Positions 12,127 to 23,817 of a stretch of DNA of 64,000 nt are shown here, in pieces. The stretch spans positions 2,418,001 through 2,482,000 of the forward strand of contig NC_080421.1 in NCBI RefSeq assembly GCF_029873635.1, in the 5' to 3' direction. This DNA comes from Malania oleifera (taxonomy: Eukaryota > Streptophyta > Magnoliopsida > Santalales > Ximeniaceae). Each line of letters begins with the position of its first letter. Position 1 is the stretch's first letter. Both the position numbers and the translations under genes were made by a program. The notes beneath the pieces were generated by a model. The model was not told where the DNA came from. It saw only the letters and a list, made by a program, of their open reading frames with translations, and searched no databases.

Positions 12127-12204
12127 TTTGTACTCTTCTGATGTATTCTGTTTTTGTATTTTTCTAATGTATTATTATACTTTTTTTTCTGCTCTAATTA
12201 TTGT

Positions 12205-12237
<33 letters not shown>
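12086..12237. repeat. (ATT)n and (AT)n microsatellites
   Basis: ATT units at 12086-12123 and AT units at 12209-12237, just before the inverted-repeat locus. Confidence 0.9.
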
Positions 12238-12241
<4 letters not shown>

Positions 12242-12334
12242 GTATTCTGTAAAATTGGCCCACAACAAATGGGGTGTCTGAAATATATAAATATGAGACC
12301 ACTTTCTTTGAAGCTGAAAAATTTTTTATTAAAT

Positions 12335-12617
12335 TTTAAAACTGCAAACATATGCATACGAGTGTTCACACATATAAATATCTACCAAGTGGTTCATGAA
12401 ATTAGCAAGAGAAATATCAAAATTAATATATTATTGTTCACCATATTGAGTTACTTCAATAAGTATTTATTGAACCACTTGGTAGATATTTATTGAAGTA
12501 ACTCAATATGGTGGACAATAATATATTAATTTTTATATTTCTCTTGCTAATTTCATGAACCACTTGGTAGATATTTATATGTGTGCACACTCGTATGCAT
12601 ATATTTGCAGTTTTAAA
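12335..12617. repeat. Inverted duplication, arms about 127 bp
   Basis: Left arm about 12335-12461 and right arm about 12488-12617 are near-perfect reverse complements, running from TTTTAAAACTGCAAAC outward to the centre TTACTTCAATAA. The spacer is about 26 bp. The arm matches the segment at 41580-41760, which lies upstream of the third copy of the unrecognised gene, so it is a 5' flank of that gene family turned back on itself. Confidence 0.85.
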
Positions 12618-12620
12618 AAT

Positions 12621-13892
12621 ATGAAATACCGGCATACGAGTCGATAATTTTCATATCATCCCCCCAAGTTCTGATAACGGATGTAGAATACATCCAGTCA
12701 CAGTAACAAATAAAAAATTCAACACTTATATTTGATTTGCTAGCAAAATTATGCAAAAACAGAGTATGAATTATTGTCATTTTCAAAAATTTTATTTCAA
12801 TTTCCAATTGTAAGTCATTGCTTTCTAATTACATTAAATTTGCACATTACTTAATGATATTAAAATAATTATTAATTTTAAAATTATTATGTTTAATTTT
12901 TTTTTTGACATTTCATAGTCACGTTTCGAACATGATCAAAATGTCAAAAAAAAATAAAAAAATCATCGGTTAAATCATGTCATTTTTATTTGTTATTGTC
13001 ACTCCTTAATTAACTAAACAATATAAATGGATGTTTAAATTTAATTATTGAAAAATAAAAATAAAAATAATTCACGTGACTACTTCGCATTGCGTGCGTG
13101 CGTGTGATTGCTTACTATATGTGTGGGTGTGTTTATATATATACATGAGTGCTTATTAATTAATGAGAGTCGCTTTCTTCAGAAATGTAGTCACTTTCTC
13201 CAGAAATGATGTCGTAGGAGCCGCTTTCGAAAGAAATGTGGGAGCTGCTTTCAGAAGAAATGTCATTGGAGCCTTGAGAAGAAATGTTGTCGCTGGAGTC
13301 GCTTTCAAAAAGAATGTAGTCAGGTGAGAAGAATGCTCGCACGAGCACTCTTGCCTGAAGAATGTCGTCTCTCACAAGTATTTCATCTCTTTCGGGATCC
13401 TCAGGTTTGCAAACACCGGTGTCGTAGCTTGACTCGAAAACAATGCGATAAGGTTCCCCCGGAGTTATGTCAAAATAAGTTATCCACTTAAAGTTGCATT
13501 TCACCTCAGGCTGAAGTCATAAACTTCCTCCGACCACTACAGTCATCACCGTTTGTTCAGGAGGAACCGCTCCTCCATTACCATCATTCATGAAGACTTC
13601 TGCCCCTTTCCCCCCTTCCAATATCATCAGCAAACCTAATTTGTTACAGGTGAGACACTTTTTGGAAACAATAAAAATAAAATAGTTAATTAATTCAATA
13701 GCATAATTAATATTGATATAATCGATCATTAAAGTAGATTTATATAATTTTTCATATTTCTATTTTGTACCTGTACAGCAGCATGAAAGTCAACATCATA
13801 CCCGTACTCGGCACCACGAAATATTGCTACGTTCCTTGCAATGCGAATTCATTAAGAGCTCCAATTATTACAGTTATCCCCACACTCAAACT
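12621..13892 (-). repeat. Left arm of the 1.26-kb inverted repeat
   Basis: The reverse complement of this arm matches 13937-15199 almost end to end: ATGAAATACC at 12621 pairs with GGTATTTCAT at 15190, and CACACTCAAACT at 13881 pairs with AGTTTGAGTGTG at 13938. Identity looks well above 90 percent by eye, with small indels in A/T runs. The distal 60 bp of each arm are LTR sequence and the rest carries the unrecognised gene. The loop is 13893-13936. Confidence 0.92.
13160..13729 (-). pseudogene. Unrecognised gene copy, left arm (minus strand)
   Basis: Two open stretches, 13517-13729 and 13160-13504, lie in different frames but together match the single 189-codon frame of the right arm. Shared text includes CNKLGLL, NDGNGGAVPPEQTVMTV and YDTGVCKPEDPERDEI. 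The C-terminus is rich in Ser, Asp and Glu in loose nine-to-twelve-residue repeats. I do not recognise the family. As a host-type gene copy it is interrupted relative to the right arm by a frame change and stop near 13505-13516, so it is probably a pseudogene. It faces its twin across a 44-bp loop. Confidence 0.6.
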
Positions 13893-13936
13893 GGTAAGTA
13901 AATAACATATTAAGTTGTTTTTCATTTCATCCCCCA

Positions 13937-15199
13937 AGTTTGAGTGTGGGGATAACTGTAATAATTGGAGCTCTTAATGAATTCGCATTGCAAGGAACGT
14001 AGCAATATTTCGTGGTGCCGAGTACGGGTATGATGTTGACTTTCATGCTGCTGTACAGGTACAAAATAGAAATATGAAAAATTATATAAATCTACTTTAA
14101 TGATCGATTATATTAGTATTAGTTATATTATTGAATTAATTAACTATTTTGTTTTTATTGTTTTAAAAAAATGTTCCACCTGTAACAAATTGGGTTTGCT
14201 GAGGATATTGGAAGGAGGGGAAGGGGCAGAAGTCTTCATGAATGATGGTAATGGAGGAGCGGTTCCTCCTAAACAGACGGTGATGACTGTAGTGGTTGGA
14301 GGAAGTTTATGGCTTCAGCCCAAGGTGAAATGCAAGTTTAAGTGGATAGTTGATTTTGACATAGCTCTGGGGGAACCTTATTGCATTGTTTTCGAGCCAA
14401 GCTACGACACCGGTGTCTGCAAACTTAAGGATCCTGAAAGAGATGAAATACTTGTGAGAGACGTCGTTCTTCAGGCAAGTGTGCTCGTGCGAGCATTCTT
14501 CTCACCCGACTACATTCCTTCTGAAAGCGACTCCAACGACAATATTTCTTCTCAAGACTCCAACAACATTTCTTCTGAAAGTAGCTCTCACATTTCTTCT
14601 GAAAGCGGCTCCTACGACATCATTTCTGGAGAAAGTGACTACATTTTTAAAGAAAGCGACTCCAATTAATTAATAAGCACTCATGTATATATATATAAAC
14701 ACACCCCACACGTATAGTAAGCAGTCACACGCAATGCCAAGCAGTCACCTGAATTGTTTTTTTTTTTTTTAATAATTAAATTTGAATATCCATTTATATT
14801 GTTTGGTTAATTAAGGAGTGACAATAATAAATAAAAATCACATGATTTGATCAATAAATTTTTTTTTTCTTGACATTTTGATCATGTTAGAAACGTGGCT
14901 GTGAAATGTCAAAAAGAAAAGTTAAACATAATAATTTTAAAATTATTAATAATTATTTTAATATTATTAAGTAATGTGTAAATTTAATGTAATTGGGAAG
15001 CAATGACTTATAATTGGAAATTGAAATAGAGTTTTTGAATATGGTAATAGTTCATACTCTGTTTTCGCATAACTTGGCTAGCAAATCAAATATAAGTGTT
15101 GAATTTTTTATTTGTTTTTGTGACTAGATGTATTTTACATTTGTTATTAGAACTTGGAGGATGATATGAAAATCATTGGCCCGTACGTTGGTATTTCAT
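13937..15199 (+). repeat. Right arm of the 1.26-kb inverted repeat
   Basis: Pairs with 12621-13892. A transcript across both arms would fold into a very long hairpin. On its right the arm runs directly into the rest of an LTR (15200-16078), whereas the left arm's matching LTR piece stops after about 60 bp. Confidence 0.92.
14100..14669 (+). CDS. Unrecognised open frame, right arm of the inverted repeat
   Basis: A 189-codon open frame. The first 20 or so codons are AT-rich and probably intronic; a likely exon begins near codon 23 at KCSTCNKLGLLRILEGG after a pyrimidine-poor ATTGTTTTAA stretch. The middle is hydrophobic-polar without membrane segments (KFKWIVDFDIALGEPY). The last 45 residues are an acidic Ser-rich tail of repeated SSES units. 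The same exon exists at 13160-13729 and 42490-42875. An upstream exon-like segment (about 13950-14060) may precede it. Function unknown; it may be a fragment of a small dicot family. Whether it is translated, or acts only as hairpin RNA, cannot be told here. Confidence 0.5.
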   Translation: MIDYISISYIIELINYFVFIVLKKCSTCNKLGLLRILEGGEGAEVFMNDGNGGAVPPKQTVMTVVVGGSLWLQPKVKCKFKWIVDFDIALGEPYCIVFEPSYDTGVCKLKDPERDEILVRDVVLQASVLVRAFFSPDYIPSESDSNDNISSQDSNNISSESSSHISSESGSYDIISGESDYIFKESDSN

Positions 15200-16078
15200 A
15201 TATATATATATATATATATAAAATGATGTGATGATATTGATTTGGTAACAAATAGTATAAATATTCATGTATCATAGTTTCATTATATGCTATATGTTAT
15301 GAGAATCTGGTTGGTTTGGTTTAGGCTATCATTTGCACAGTATCACTGCTATGTGTTCGTGATTATCACGATATTGTGTTAATACTGCTGTACGGAGTAG
15401 CATGACAACGGATAGTCGATGTGGTTCTAAGAAATGTGAGCTCCCATGGTGTACGGATCAGATCTGGCAGACCCATCGGACATATAAACTGTACTTTTGA
15501 TTTGGCAATGATTGGTCAACCATTGTCAAGTCTTGCCTTCGAGCCGTACAATTCAGTCATGTGGCTGTAATATATAATAGTCAACTAACTTATCAGGATT
15601 GTTTTCGTACTATTATTATATTAGATGAATTATGTTTATGAAAATACAGTATGTTATATCATGTTATGATGATATATGTTTTCCTAGATATGATATAACA
15701 GTAGTATTAGTTTATTTCTCTTATTGAGAGGTGTCTCATCCCGCTGAGATAGTTTCTGCAGATCTGCCATTTCTAAAGGATAAGCTTTTTGGTAGGATCG
15801 GATGGATTTTGGTGGGTAACGACCCTAGGACTCTTTTGGGTTGTAAATATAATTACAATGGTTATGGTAACTCTAGTATTGTGGTATGGTGTTATGTATA
15901 TGGTATTATGAGGTATTTATGATTCATGTTTGCTGTTGTTTATGCTTTCGTATTGTATTTTTATTGTATTCTTGGTACGCACGGGTTCAGGCTGATTATA
16001 GTATTCTGGAAATGTTATAACGGATTTATTTATATAAATAAAAAAAATTATTATACGAAAATTAAAGAGGTCGTTACA
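15200..16078 (+). mobile_element. Plus-oriented Gypsy LTR, 3' part
   Basis: Holds the shared landmarks: an ATGTGGC-type remnant of the leader hairpin near 15555, TATTGAGAGGTGTCTCATCC at 15723, TTTCTGCAG near 15761, and the terminal AGAGGTCGTTACA ending 16078. The 5' part is lost at the inverted-repeat junction. Immediately after it begins the gag of Copia element E, so this LTR probably inserted into or recombined with E. Confidence 0.75.
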
Positions 16079-16782
16079 ATTTATATGTCAAAGTCCTTAG
16101 TTAATAGATTGTGTTTGAAGAAACAGTTGTATCGGTTGAGGATGACTGAGGGCACAGAAGTCAGAGACCATCTCAATTATTTCAATAATATAATCACGTA
16201 GTTGCTAAGTATTGAGGTAAAAATTGAGAAGGAAGATAAAACTCTAATTCTATTGTATTCGATTCCCAGGTCACTTGATACTTTGAAAATCACACTACTG
16301 TTAGGTAAAGAAAGGAGACTTTTACAATTGATGAGGTGACTACTACCATTCTAGAGAGTAGGAATTTTCATAAGTCAGATTATCGAAGACATAAAAAAGG
16401 GTTGGTAGCTAAGTGTGAGTCTAGCCAACAGTGGGGCAAGAGTTCTAGTGGGCGAAATTGGATTTGAGGGAAATCTCGATCCAAGTCCAGGGATAAGAAT
16501 GAGAATTGGAGGAGTGGTTGTTTTTATTGTGGGAAAGAAGGGCATATGAAGAAGGATTGTCTAAGGAGGAAAAAAGATTTATAGGAAAAGAACAAGAAGA
16601 AGACTGAGCAGACTACTGTAGTGGAGAGCAGTTCATCAGTTTTTGATGAAGATCTTTTGGCTGTTACTACAGGTTCCAGTTACTTAGCTGATACTTGAAC
16701 TTAAGATTCGGCGTGCTCATATCATGTGTCCATACAAGGATTGGTTCGACTTCTATGAACCAATCTCTGGAGGGACAATATT
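16079..16782 (+). pseudogene. gag: Element E gag and protease start
   Basis: Shows the Copia gag text YMSKSLVNRLCLKKQLYRL, then the nucleocapsid knuckle CFYCGKEGHMKKDC near 16528-16570, then a Lys-rich stretch and the DSACSYHVS region that in Tnt1-like elements surrounds the protease. The segment ends at the target site of the solo LTR and the text resumes beyond 18615. It is a fossil with several breaks. Confidence 0.85.
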
Positions 16783-18615
16783 TGTAGTGATCCGAAGAAT
16801 AATAGTGTTTTAATAATAAAGAGGACGAGAAATTTTTAGGGGCTTCGTCGATGAACACAGGAGATTCGTCGAGTAAGGCATAAGATGACTTCGTCGACGA
16901 AGACAAGATTTCGTCAATGAGAAAATACCGAGAGACGAATTTGCGCTACTTTGAATTTCGTCGACGAAGGATAAGGTTCGTCAACGAATTTACTGAATGA
17001 CTCATCGACAAGGTGACGTGTCTTGTCGACGAATCTGACCCTATAAATAGTGAAAATTCAAATTTTTATTCTATTTCAGCGCAAATTATTCTCTCTCTCT
17101 CTCTCTCTCTCCTATGGCCCCTCTCACTTCTCTTGTCGATTTTGGCCTCGCCAGTTGCCAGATCGAAAATCTGAAGCTACCATGACGTTCCTAGCGAAAT
17201 TGTCTTCAAGTTTGCTGGGGCAGATAGTCGGTGAGATCAAGTTGAATTTCATCCCAAATTCAGGGTAAGACTTTTTAGTCAATTTTTGGTCTTCTGACAG
17301 TTTTAGGAAATGATGTAAGCGAAAAAATATTGATATTTTGTTCTGACAAACGTTTTTTTTAGGGTGTTGTGTATAATGCCCTGCGGGTGTTAAGCCAGTA
17401 TATCATAGGGACTTTTCAGTAATCAGGTAAGAGAAATGTGTTATGCTAGACAATTTCACTATGTTCAATATAAACTACATGTATTTAACAGATGATATTT
17501 CACGATAGAAATTTATACAATTTATCATTTATATATATATATATATATATATAATATGTTTAAAATTTTTTGTGTGGCTTGAGAATATGAAAATAGTACG
17601 AAAATATGTTTTATAGTTTTCAGTACCATGATGTACGAATTACAGTTACAGTTTATTCAGTATTATAGTTATTACAGTTATTTTAGAATCATGGTAAATC
17701 AGATAGTTGTATATAGAAATATATTATATAGTATCAGATCCTGTTGGACTATACAATTATAGAGTACGGTACCGTAACTACAAATATTTTAGTTATGAGT
17801 ACAACTACCTATTTAGATAATACATAGTAGTAGGTCGATCGTATAATGCCCTAGACGTGGACAGACTCCCTATTAGATATGGGTTGAGGAGGACCAATCA
17901 GATCGAGAGAGTATAATGATTTACCCTGATCGGCCAGTCAGGGTAAATCCTGCCTACGGGCCGCAAAATCCTGTTATGAGGGGTTAAATTATGACACACA
18001 ATTATCCACATAAAAAGTTTTCAGTTTCTATTACGTATATACAGTTTTACAAAAATAAGGAATATACTTATGTACATTAGAAGTATTTTGAATAGTAACT
18101 TATAATACTGTTATGTTAAGTAATATGGAAAGGGTGATGAATTTTATTACTTATACTGTACTTACGTATCCAGTTATACATAATTATATAAAAACAGATT
18201 TTTATAATATTGTAGCTCATTTATCACACACTAATAATAACATATTTTGTCTTATTGAGCGTTGGCTTATCTCAGTGTTGAATCATTTTTCAGGTGATCT
18301 AGGTAGGCGAGCAGACCAGGCTCGCAGATAGAGGGGATTTCAGTATTGTCCTGACAGTGAAGTGAGTATTGTGGGTGTATTCTCTATAACCCTAGCCAGT
18401 TGAGGGTGTTTTGGGAAAGTAGATATATTTATGTATATTTTGAGAATACATTCTAGCGCTCTGTATTGTATATTTTTACATATGGTTATGTTTATGTGAT
18501 TTTTACTTCTCGCTGCTTAGGTTGATGATTGGATTTAACTAGTATGGTATCAGAGCATGTTAAATATCATAGTATAAAAAAAAAAAAAAATCCAATTAAA
18601 TAGCAGGTCGTTATA
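16783..18615 (+). mobile_element. Solo Gypsy LTR inserted in Copia element E
   Basis: Runs from TGTAGTGATCCG to GCAGGTCGTTATA, flanked by ATATT (16778-16782) and ATGTT (18616-18620), a 5-bp duplication differing at one base. It contains CGTCGACGA-type palindromes (16840-17035), TATAAAT at 17042, a TC run, donor-like GTAAGA at 17265, acceptor-like ending 17362, donor-like GTAAGA at 17427, hairpin 17972-17996 and acceptor-like TTTTTCAG ending 18293. It is the clearest example of the leader layout and is 1833 bp long. Confidence 0.9.
16840..17035. repeat. CGTCGACGA palindrome array upstream of TATA
   Basis: About nine exact or decayed copies of TTCGTCGACGAA in under 200 bp, ending a few bases before TATAAAT at 17042. 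Confidence 0.88.
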
Positions 18616-20783
18616 ATGTTCATGGGTAATGATACTTCCTGTGGTATTCTTGGTATTAGAACGGTCAGAAGCAGGATGTTTGATGGTGTGGTTAGAACCA
18701 TCAGGGATGTGAGACATGTTCTAGATTTGAAAAAGAATCTAATTTCCTTGAGCTCTTTGGACAGTAATTATTTCTTTTTTTTAGTTAGGTATGGTGTGCT
18801 GAAAGTGGCTAAAGGTTCACTAGTAGTAATGAAGGGTCATCTGAGGAACAATTTGTACACTCTGGTGGGTAGCACAGTAACAGGTGGAGCTGCAGCTAGT
18901 ATATCTTCAGATATAAATACAAATGATACTACACTGTGGCATATGAGGCAGAGTTACATGAGTAGGCGTGGTTTGCAGGAATTGTACAGGCAAAATTTAT
19001 TGGGAGGAAATTCTTGTTGTAAGCTTAAGTTCTGTAAATATTGTTTGTTTGGCAAACAGCAGAGGGTAAGTTTCAGAATAGGAAAGCATACAAGCAAGGA
19101 GATGCTGGAGTACATTCATTCAGATGTATGGGGTCCAATATAGGTACAGTCTCACAATGGTGCTATTTATTTTGTCTCATTTATTGATGACTTTTCTAAG
19201 AAAGTCTGGGTGTATTTTCTGAAGCACATGAATGAGGTATTTAGTAAGTTCAGGGAATGGAAAACTTAGGTAGGGAAACAAACAGGGAAACATGTGAAGT
19301 TTCTGAGATCTAACAATGGACTGGAGTACAAAAACAACAAGTTAATTGACTTATGTAAGGAAGAAGGGATCACTAGGCACTATACAGTTTCACATGGGCC
19401 ACAGCAGAGTGGAGTGGCTGAAAGGATGAACAAAACATTACTAGAGAGGGCAAGATGTATGAGGATTCAGGCTAATCTGCCTTAGTCATTCTGAGCAGAA
19501 GTAGTGAGTATGACATGCTACTTGGTAAACAAGTTTCCTTCTGTAGCTATTTACGCAAATATTCTTGAGGAGATATGGACAGGTAAGCCAGTAGATTACT
19601 CTCTGTGTTGAGAATATTTGATTGTCCATCATATGTGCATGTGCAGGAACAGAACAGATCAAAGTTGGACTCTTAAGTCCAAATCGTGCGTATTTCTTGG
19701 TTTCAAGAAGGAGTGAAGGGGTACCGGTTGTGGGGCCCTATAGCATGAAAGGTGGTCATTAGCAGGGATGTGGTCTTTGATGAGGAAGTCATGTTGAAAA
19801 AGAATGTTAAGAAGGTGGATTCTAATTCAGCGGGAGTACCTATTCAGGTGGAGCTGGACAGTATTCAAAATTCAGGTATGGGTAATACTCAAACTACTGT
19901 TGTTGATTCTGTTGCATAGGATACAGTGAGACGAGCTATAGTTCCTTAGGAAATTCCTCAGACAAGTGATAAACATGAGCCTATAGGGCTAACTACCGGC
20001 AGTGAAAGGAGGAATGTTAAGCCTTAGATCAGGTGTGGGTTTGAAGGTTTAGTTGCATTTGCTCTGATTACTAGTAGTGGGGAGATCCTTCTAATTTTGA
20101 GGAAGCAGTTTAGAGTTCTGAACGAGATAGTTGGCTTTGAGCCATAGTTGAGAAGATGGAGTCTCTTCATAAGAATAACACTTGGGTGTTGGTTCAGAAG
20201 CCCAAGGATAGGAAGTTGATTGGTTGTAAGTGGGTTTTCAAAAAGAAAGAATTCGCTTTCGAATCAAAAGGGATAAAATATAAGGCCAAGTTAGTAGCAA
20301 AAGGATATAAACATGAAGAAGGTATAGATTATAATGAAATCTTTTCTCCTGTTGTCAAGCATACTTCTATTACATCCTTGTTAGCATTGGTTGGCATGCA
20401 TGATTTAGATCTGGAACAGGTGGATGTAAAGATAACTTTCTTTCATGGTGAGTTGGAGGAAGATATCTTTATGGAGCAACCGGAGGGGTTTGTGGAATAA
20501 GGTAAAGAGCACCTGGTATGTAAGTTTAATAGGTCTTTTTATCGTTTAAAGCAATCCCCTAGGTAATAGTATAAAAGGTTTGATTCTTATATGTTGAAGA
20601 TTGGGTATGTTAGAAACAGTTATGACAGTTGTGTTTACTTTAGATTGCTTAACAGTGGTGTATATGTGATCCTTATGCTATATGTGGATGACATGTTGAT
20701 TGCTTGTAATAGTACTGATGAGTTGAATGTGTTAAAAGGCAGGTTACAACTAAAAAGATCCTTGGCATGGAAATCAGTAGGGA
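18616..20783 (+). pseudogene. pol: Element E pol: integrase and reverse transcriptase
   Basis: Begins FMGNDTSCGI and continues with the GAG-pre-integrase region (LWHMRQSYMSRRGLQEL near 18938) and the integrase zinc region (LKFCKYCLFGKQQRV). The integrase core follows with SHGPQQSGVAERMNKTLLER near 19390. Reverse transcriptase starts near 20156 (NTWVLVQKPKDRKLIGCKW) and includes the YVDDM active-site motif near 20682. All are Ty1/Copia hallmarks. The frame is broken many times. Confidence 0.9.
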
Positions 20784-22856
20784 CAAACCCTATGGGTCAT
20801 ATCTCGATTTTGATAATAACAAATACTCATGTATTTAATGACTATCTAATTCATGTACAGATTTATATTAGTAGATACACTGATTGCACATGAAGTAAAA
20901 CATGAAAACCCTAAAGATTATTTTTATTGTATTACATCATTATTCAATTCGGGTATATAATAGTAATTAGGAGAAAAAGGTTTGTAACAATCTGCATTGC
21001 ATACATGTAGGAACTTATAAGCTTAGAAATGTTGTAGATTGATCATAGGGACCGAATGACTTTAGAGCATCCTTCAGTCAACCGACGCAAGGTTTTTGGG
21101 CGTACTTGAAAAAATCCTAAGATCCCACACATTGTGCACAAAGTCTCCATAATCACTTGCATAATCATGAGAATCAATTGGTTTAAAAATGGACTAAATA
21201 GGAAAAAATTTTTAGAGGTTGGGCGATCGAACCCTAGGTGTTCAAAACACCTCGGGTGCCTGAATCGCTGAGAAGTCAGCGGATTGATCAGGTTTCAGGC
21301 TACCGAACCTGTAATGAACGTATCGCCGTCGGGCGATCGAACCTACGTCAGAGTGCTTTTCACCAACCCAGGCACCCGAACCTTCACTCTCAAAAATGCC
21401 TCGGGCGACCGAACTTACTGATTCAATTAACCGAACTTAGCTTCAAGCACCCGAATCGCAGATAGAAAGTTTCTATCTTTGGTTTAGCCAATCGACCCTG
21501 ACTTTGGGCACCTGAACCTTTAAAAATTGAATTTCTTACTGAGTCTATTCGGGCACCCGAACCTTAACCAAGCGCCCGAATTTTGCGGGTTAAATTATTT
21601 TTTACCGGTGTTAAATTTAATTAAATAGGGTTAATTTTTCTAAACTGTTTTAAAAAATTTTAAAAATATCATACATGTCCCCAATGGTTATAATTGTCAT
21701 TTTCTATATATAGGTGCTCATTTGCAAAATTAAAGGGAGATTAACAATATAATTAATTAAAAATCCTCTCAATCTCAAAATTTTATTTTGCCTATAATAC
21801 TACTATATACTCTCAAACCTTCATTCCCTTGAGACATCATATCCTTGTGAGAGTGTTATATTGTGTTATTGATTAAAGTAGTTTGCTCATACTCCGATTT
21901 ATTTGGTTGTTTATTTGATAGTGCTTTTGGGGAGTTAAGTAAAGAGTTATCCCACAGACTTTACTTGATAAGTCTTGTGTTGGGAAAAACTCATTAGCTT
22001 GAGGATCTTAATATTGTCATTGCAAGATTCCTTAAAATTTTATTTGTTTTGTATGTGCAAAATATTTTACAAAGTTAGATTTCAAACAACTCCCGTACTA
22101 AATACTTTTGAGAAAATACTTTTGAGTTCGTTTGAATATTATTGTTAACATCTTTGAAACACTAATCTAATATTGAGATTTGATATAATTTGCTTAGTTT
22201 CAATGATTAGCTTGTAATACACTTTTTTGCTTGATTAGATAAAATCATTATTCTGAGTATTAATTGCATACGTAGAGCACCAAGCATATAGTTCTTACAT
22301 ACTTGAGCTGCATTGATTAGATATTGTGTGTAATGATACATATCAGCTTATGTAAGAAGTATTTGTTTGTACACAATTTTATATTGAATGTTTGTATTCT
22401 AGACGCGGGCTTGAAGAGAGAGACTAGCCCTTTTGAATAATTCTGGATTGGTTTAAACCCGGTTAGGAAAGTTAGGTGCGCCATCTTGGTAAGGCGTGTT
22501 GGTTAAGGTCAGCCCCTTGAATTGACCTAGTTGTTGCTGGTGCCGCTCCACTCGTTAAATGAGCATTAGTGGAATCCTCGGGCTTGCGAGTTAGAGGTAG
22601 GGACGTAAGCATAGTTGGTCGAACCTCGATAACATATCGTGTGTGCACTTTACTTTTTCGTAATTTTTTTTACACGTGTATATTATTTTATGAATGTCGC
22701 GTATGATTTAATCTCTGCATATTATTTCCGTGTTTGGGTTTATGTGCATATGGAAAGATCTTAGGTTGGAAATACTGCTATAAGATTAGCTAAACCTAGG
22801 AATAAATTTAAAATACCCAATTCACCCCCCCTCTTGGGAATACACCAAAGCTAACA
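20784..22856 (+). mobile_element. LTR F1, probable solo LTR inside element E
   Basis: Interrupts the Copia reverse transcriptase between EISRD and QEKKLWLSQGKYIE. It ends CTTGGGAATACACCAAAG then CTAACA, and its interior matches the reverse complement of the LTR at 53858-55918. It has TATATATAGG near 21713 and an array of decayed GGTCGACC-type motifs in U3 (21225-21590). The 3' edge is firm to a few bases; the 5' edge and target duplication are not clear. Confidence 0.75.
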
Positions 22857-23084
22857 CAGACAGGAGAAGAAGTTGTGGTTGTCACAGGGTAAGTATATTG
22901 AAATGGTATTAGAAAGGTTTAATATGGATAAGGCTAAATAGGTAAGTACACCTCTAGCTGCTCATTTTCAGTTGTCTGCTAAACTGTGTCCTTCTGCTAA
23001 TGAGGATAAGTTAGATATGGCTAGTGTTCCTTATGCCAGTGCAGTAGGGAGTTTGATGTATGCTGTGGTATGTAGTAGAATTTG
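22857..23084 (+). pseudogene. pol: Element E reverse transcriptase, last segment
   Basis: Reads LWLSQGKYIEMVLERFNMDKAK then ASVPYASAVGSLMYAVVC, the conserved Copia text at the reverse transcriptase to RNase H passage. The match stops near 23084 and the element is truncated there. Confidence 0.85.
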
Positions 23085-23774
23085 AATTTGTTCAAAGTTA
23101 CAATAGAATTTTGAGCTTAAAGAACTAAAAAATTTGAAATAATTTTTTACACAATTTTTAAAATTGAAAATCTAAAATTTAAATTTTAAGTTCAAATCAA
23201 TGAATCTAAGCACATGCTGGGCTTTATCTAAAAAAATACCATGAATGAACATGCAAAAAAATTAATTTTTCTAAATTACATGTGGGAAACTACATGATCT
23301 CGAGTCAATAAAATCTAGATTTTTTTTTTCAACTGATATATGAACTTTGTAACACCTACTGGCTTTACCTCAAATCAAGGCATCTAAACAGCCAAAAAGA
23401 AAAGAAGACAATAAAAAATAAAAAAAAAACATTTCCCAATTTGCACATCTGTCTATGGATCGATCACAATCCAAAATGTGTGTCACAATCTAATGAGCTT
23501 GCAAGTGATAGATATGTTGAAAGATTGTTAACAAGAGAAATAATAAAACTCTAATATATTGAAGAAGGATCACTGGGAGGGTGGTTGGTTAAGAACAGGA
23601 TCGTTGATGGTTTGGATTCTCAGATGCACATGTTTTGTTTGGTATATAAATCAATTTTGAATTTTTTATATATATATATACTTGACTAATTTCTTACTAA
23701 CGATCTCTAACGAGTCTTAATATTCCCTGCTCTAATCTTAATCAGCCATTCCATGCGGTCTTATGTGTTTTCCA

Positions 23775-23817
<43 letters not shown>

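Larger units (their letters stand above)
9852..12260 (+). other. Degenerate LTR-element flank, no recognisable gene
   Basis: Continues the repeat interrupted at 7955 (GAGGGGAAGATATTCGCAC near 9937 resembles leaders of old Gypsy elements). It then holds a TC-rich segment, a (CCG)n run at 10668-10695 and GGGCC-rich text near 11260-11520. Open frames at 10440-11071 are built of TC, CCG and T-rich tracts and show no domain. I see no supportable gene. Confidence 0.5.
16079..23084 (+). mobile_element. Element E: Ty1/Copia relic split by two solo LTRs
   Basis: Three segments of one Copia element (16079-16782, 18616-20783, 22857-23084) are separated by LTRs of other families. Order gag, integrase, reverse transcriptase is that of Copia, and motifs resemble the Tork/Tnt1 group. 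Both ends are missing, so no LTRs of its own were found. It carries many breaks and looks old. Confidence 0.88.
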
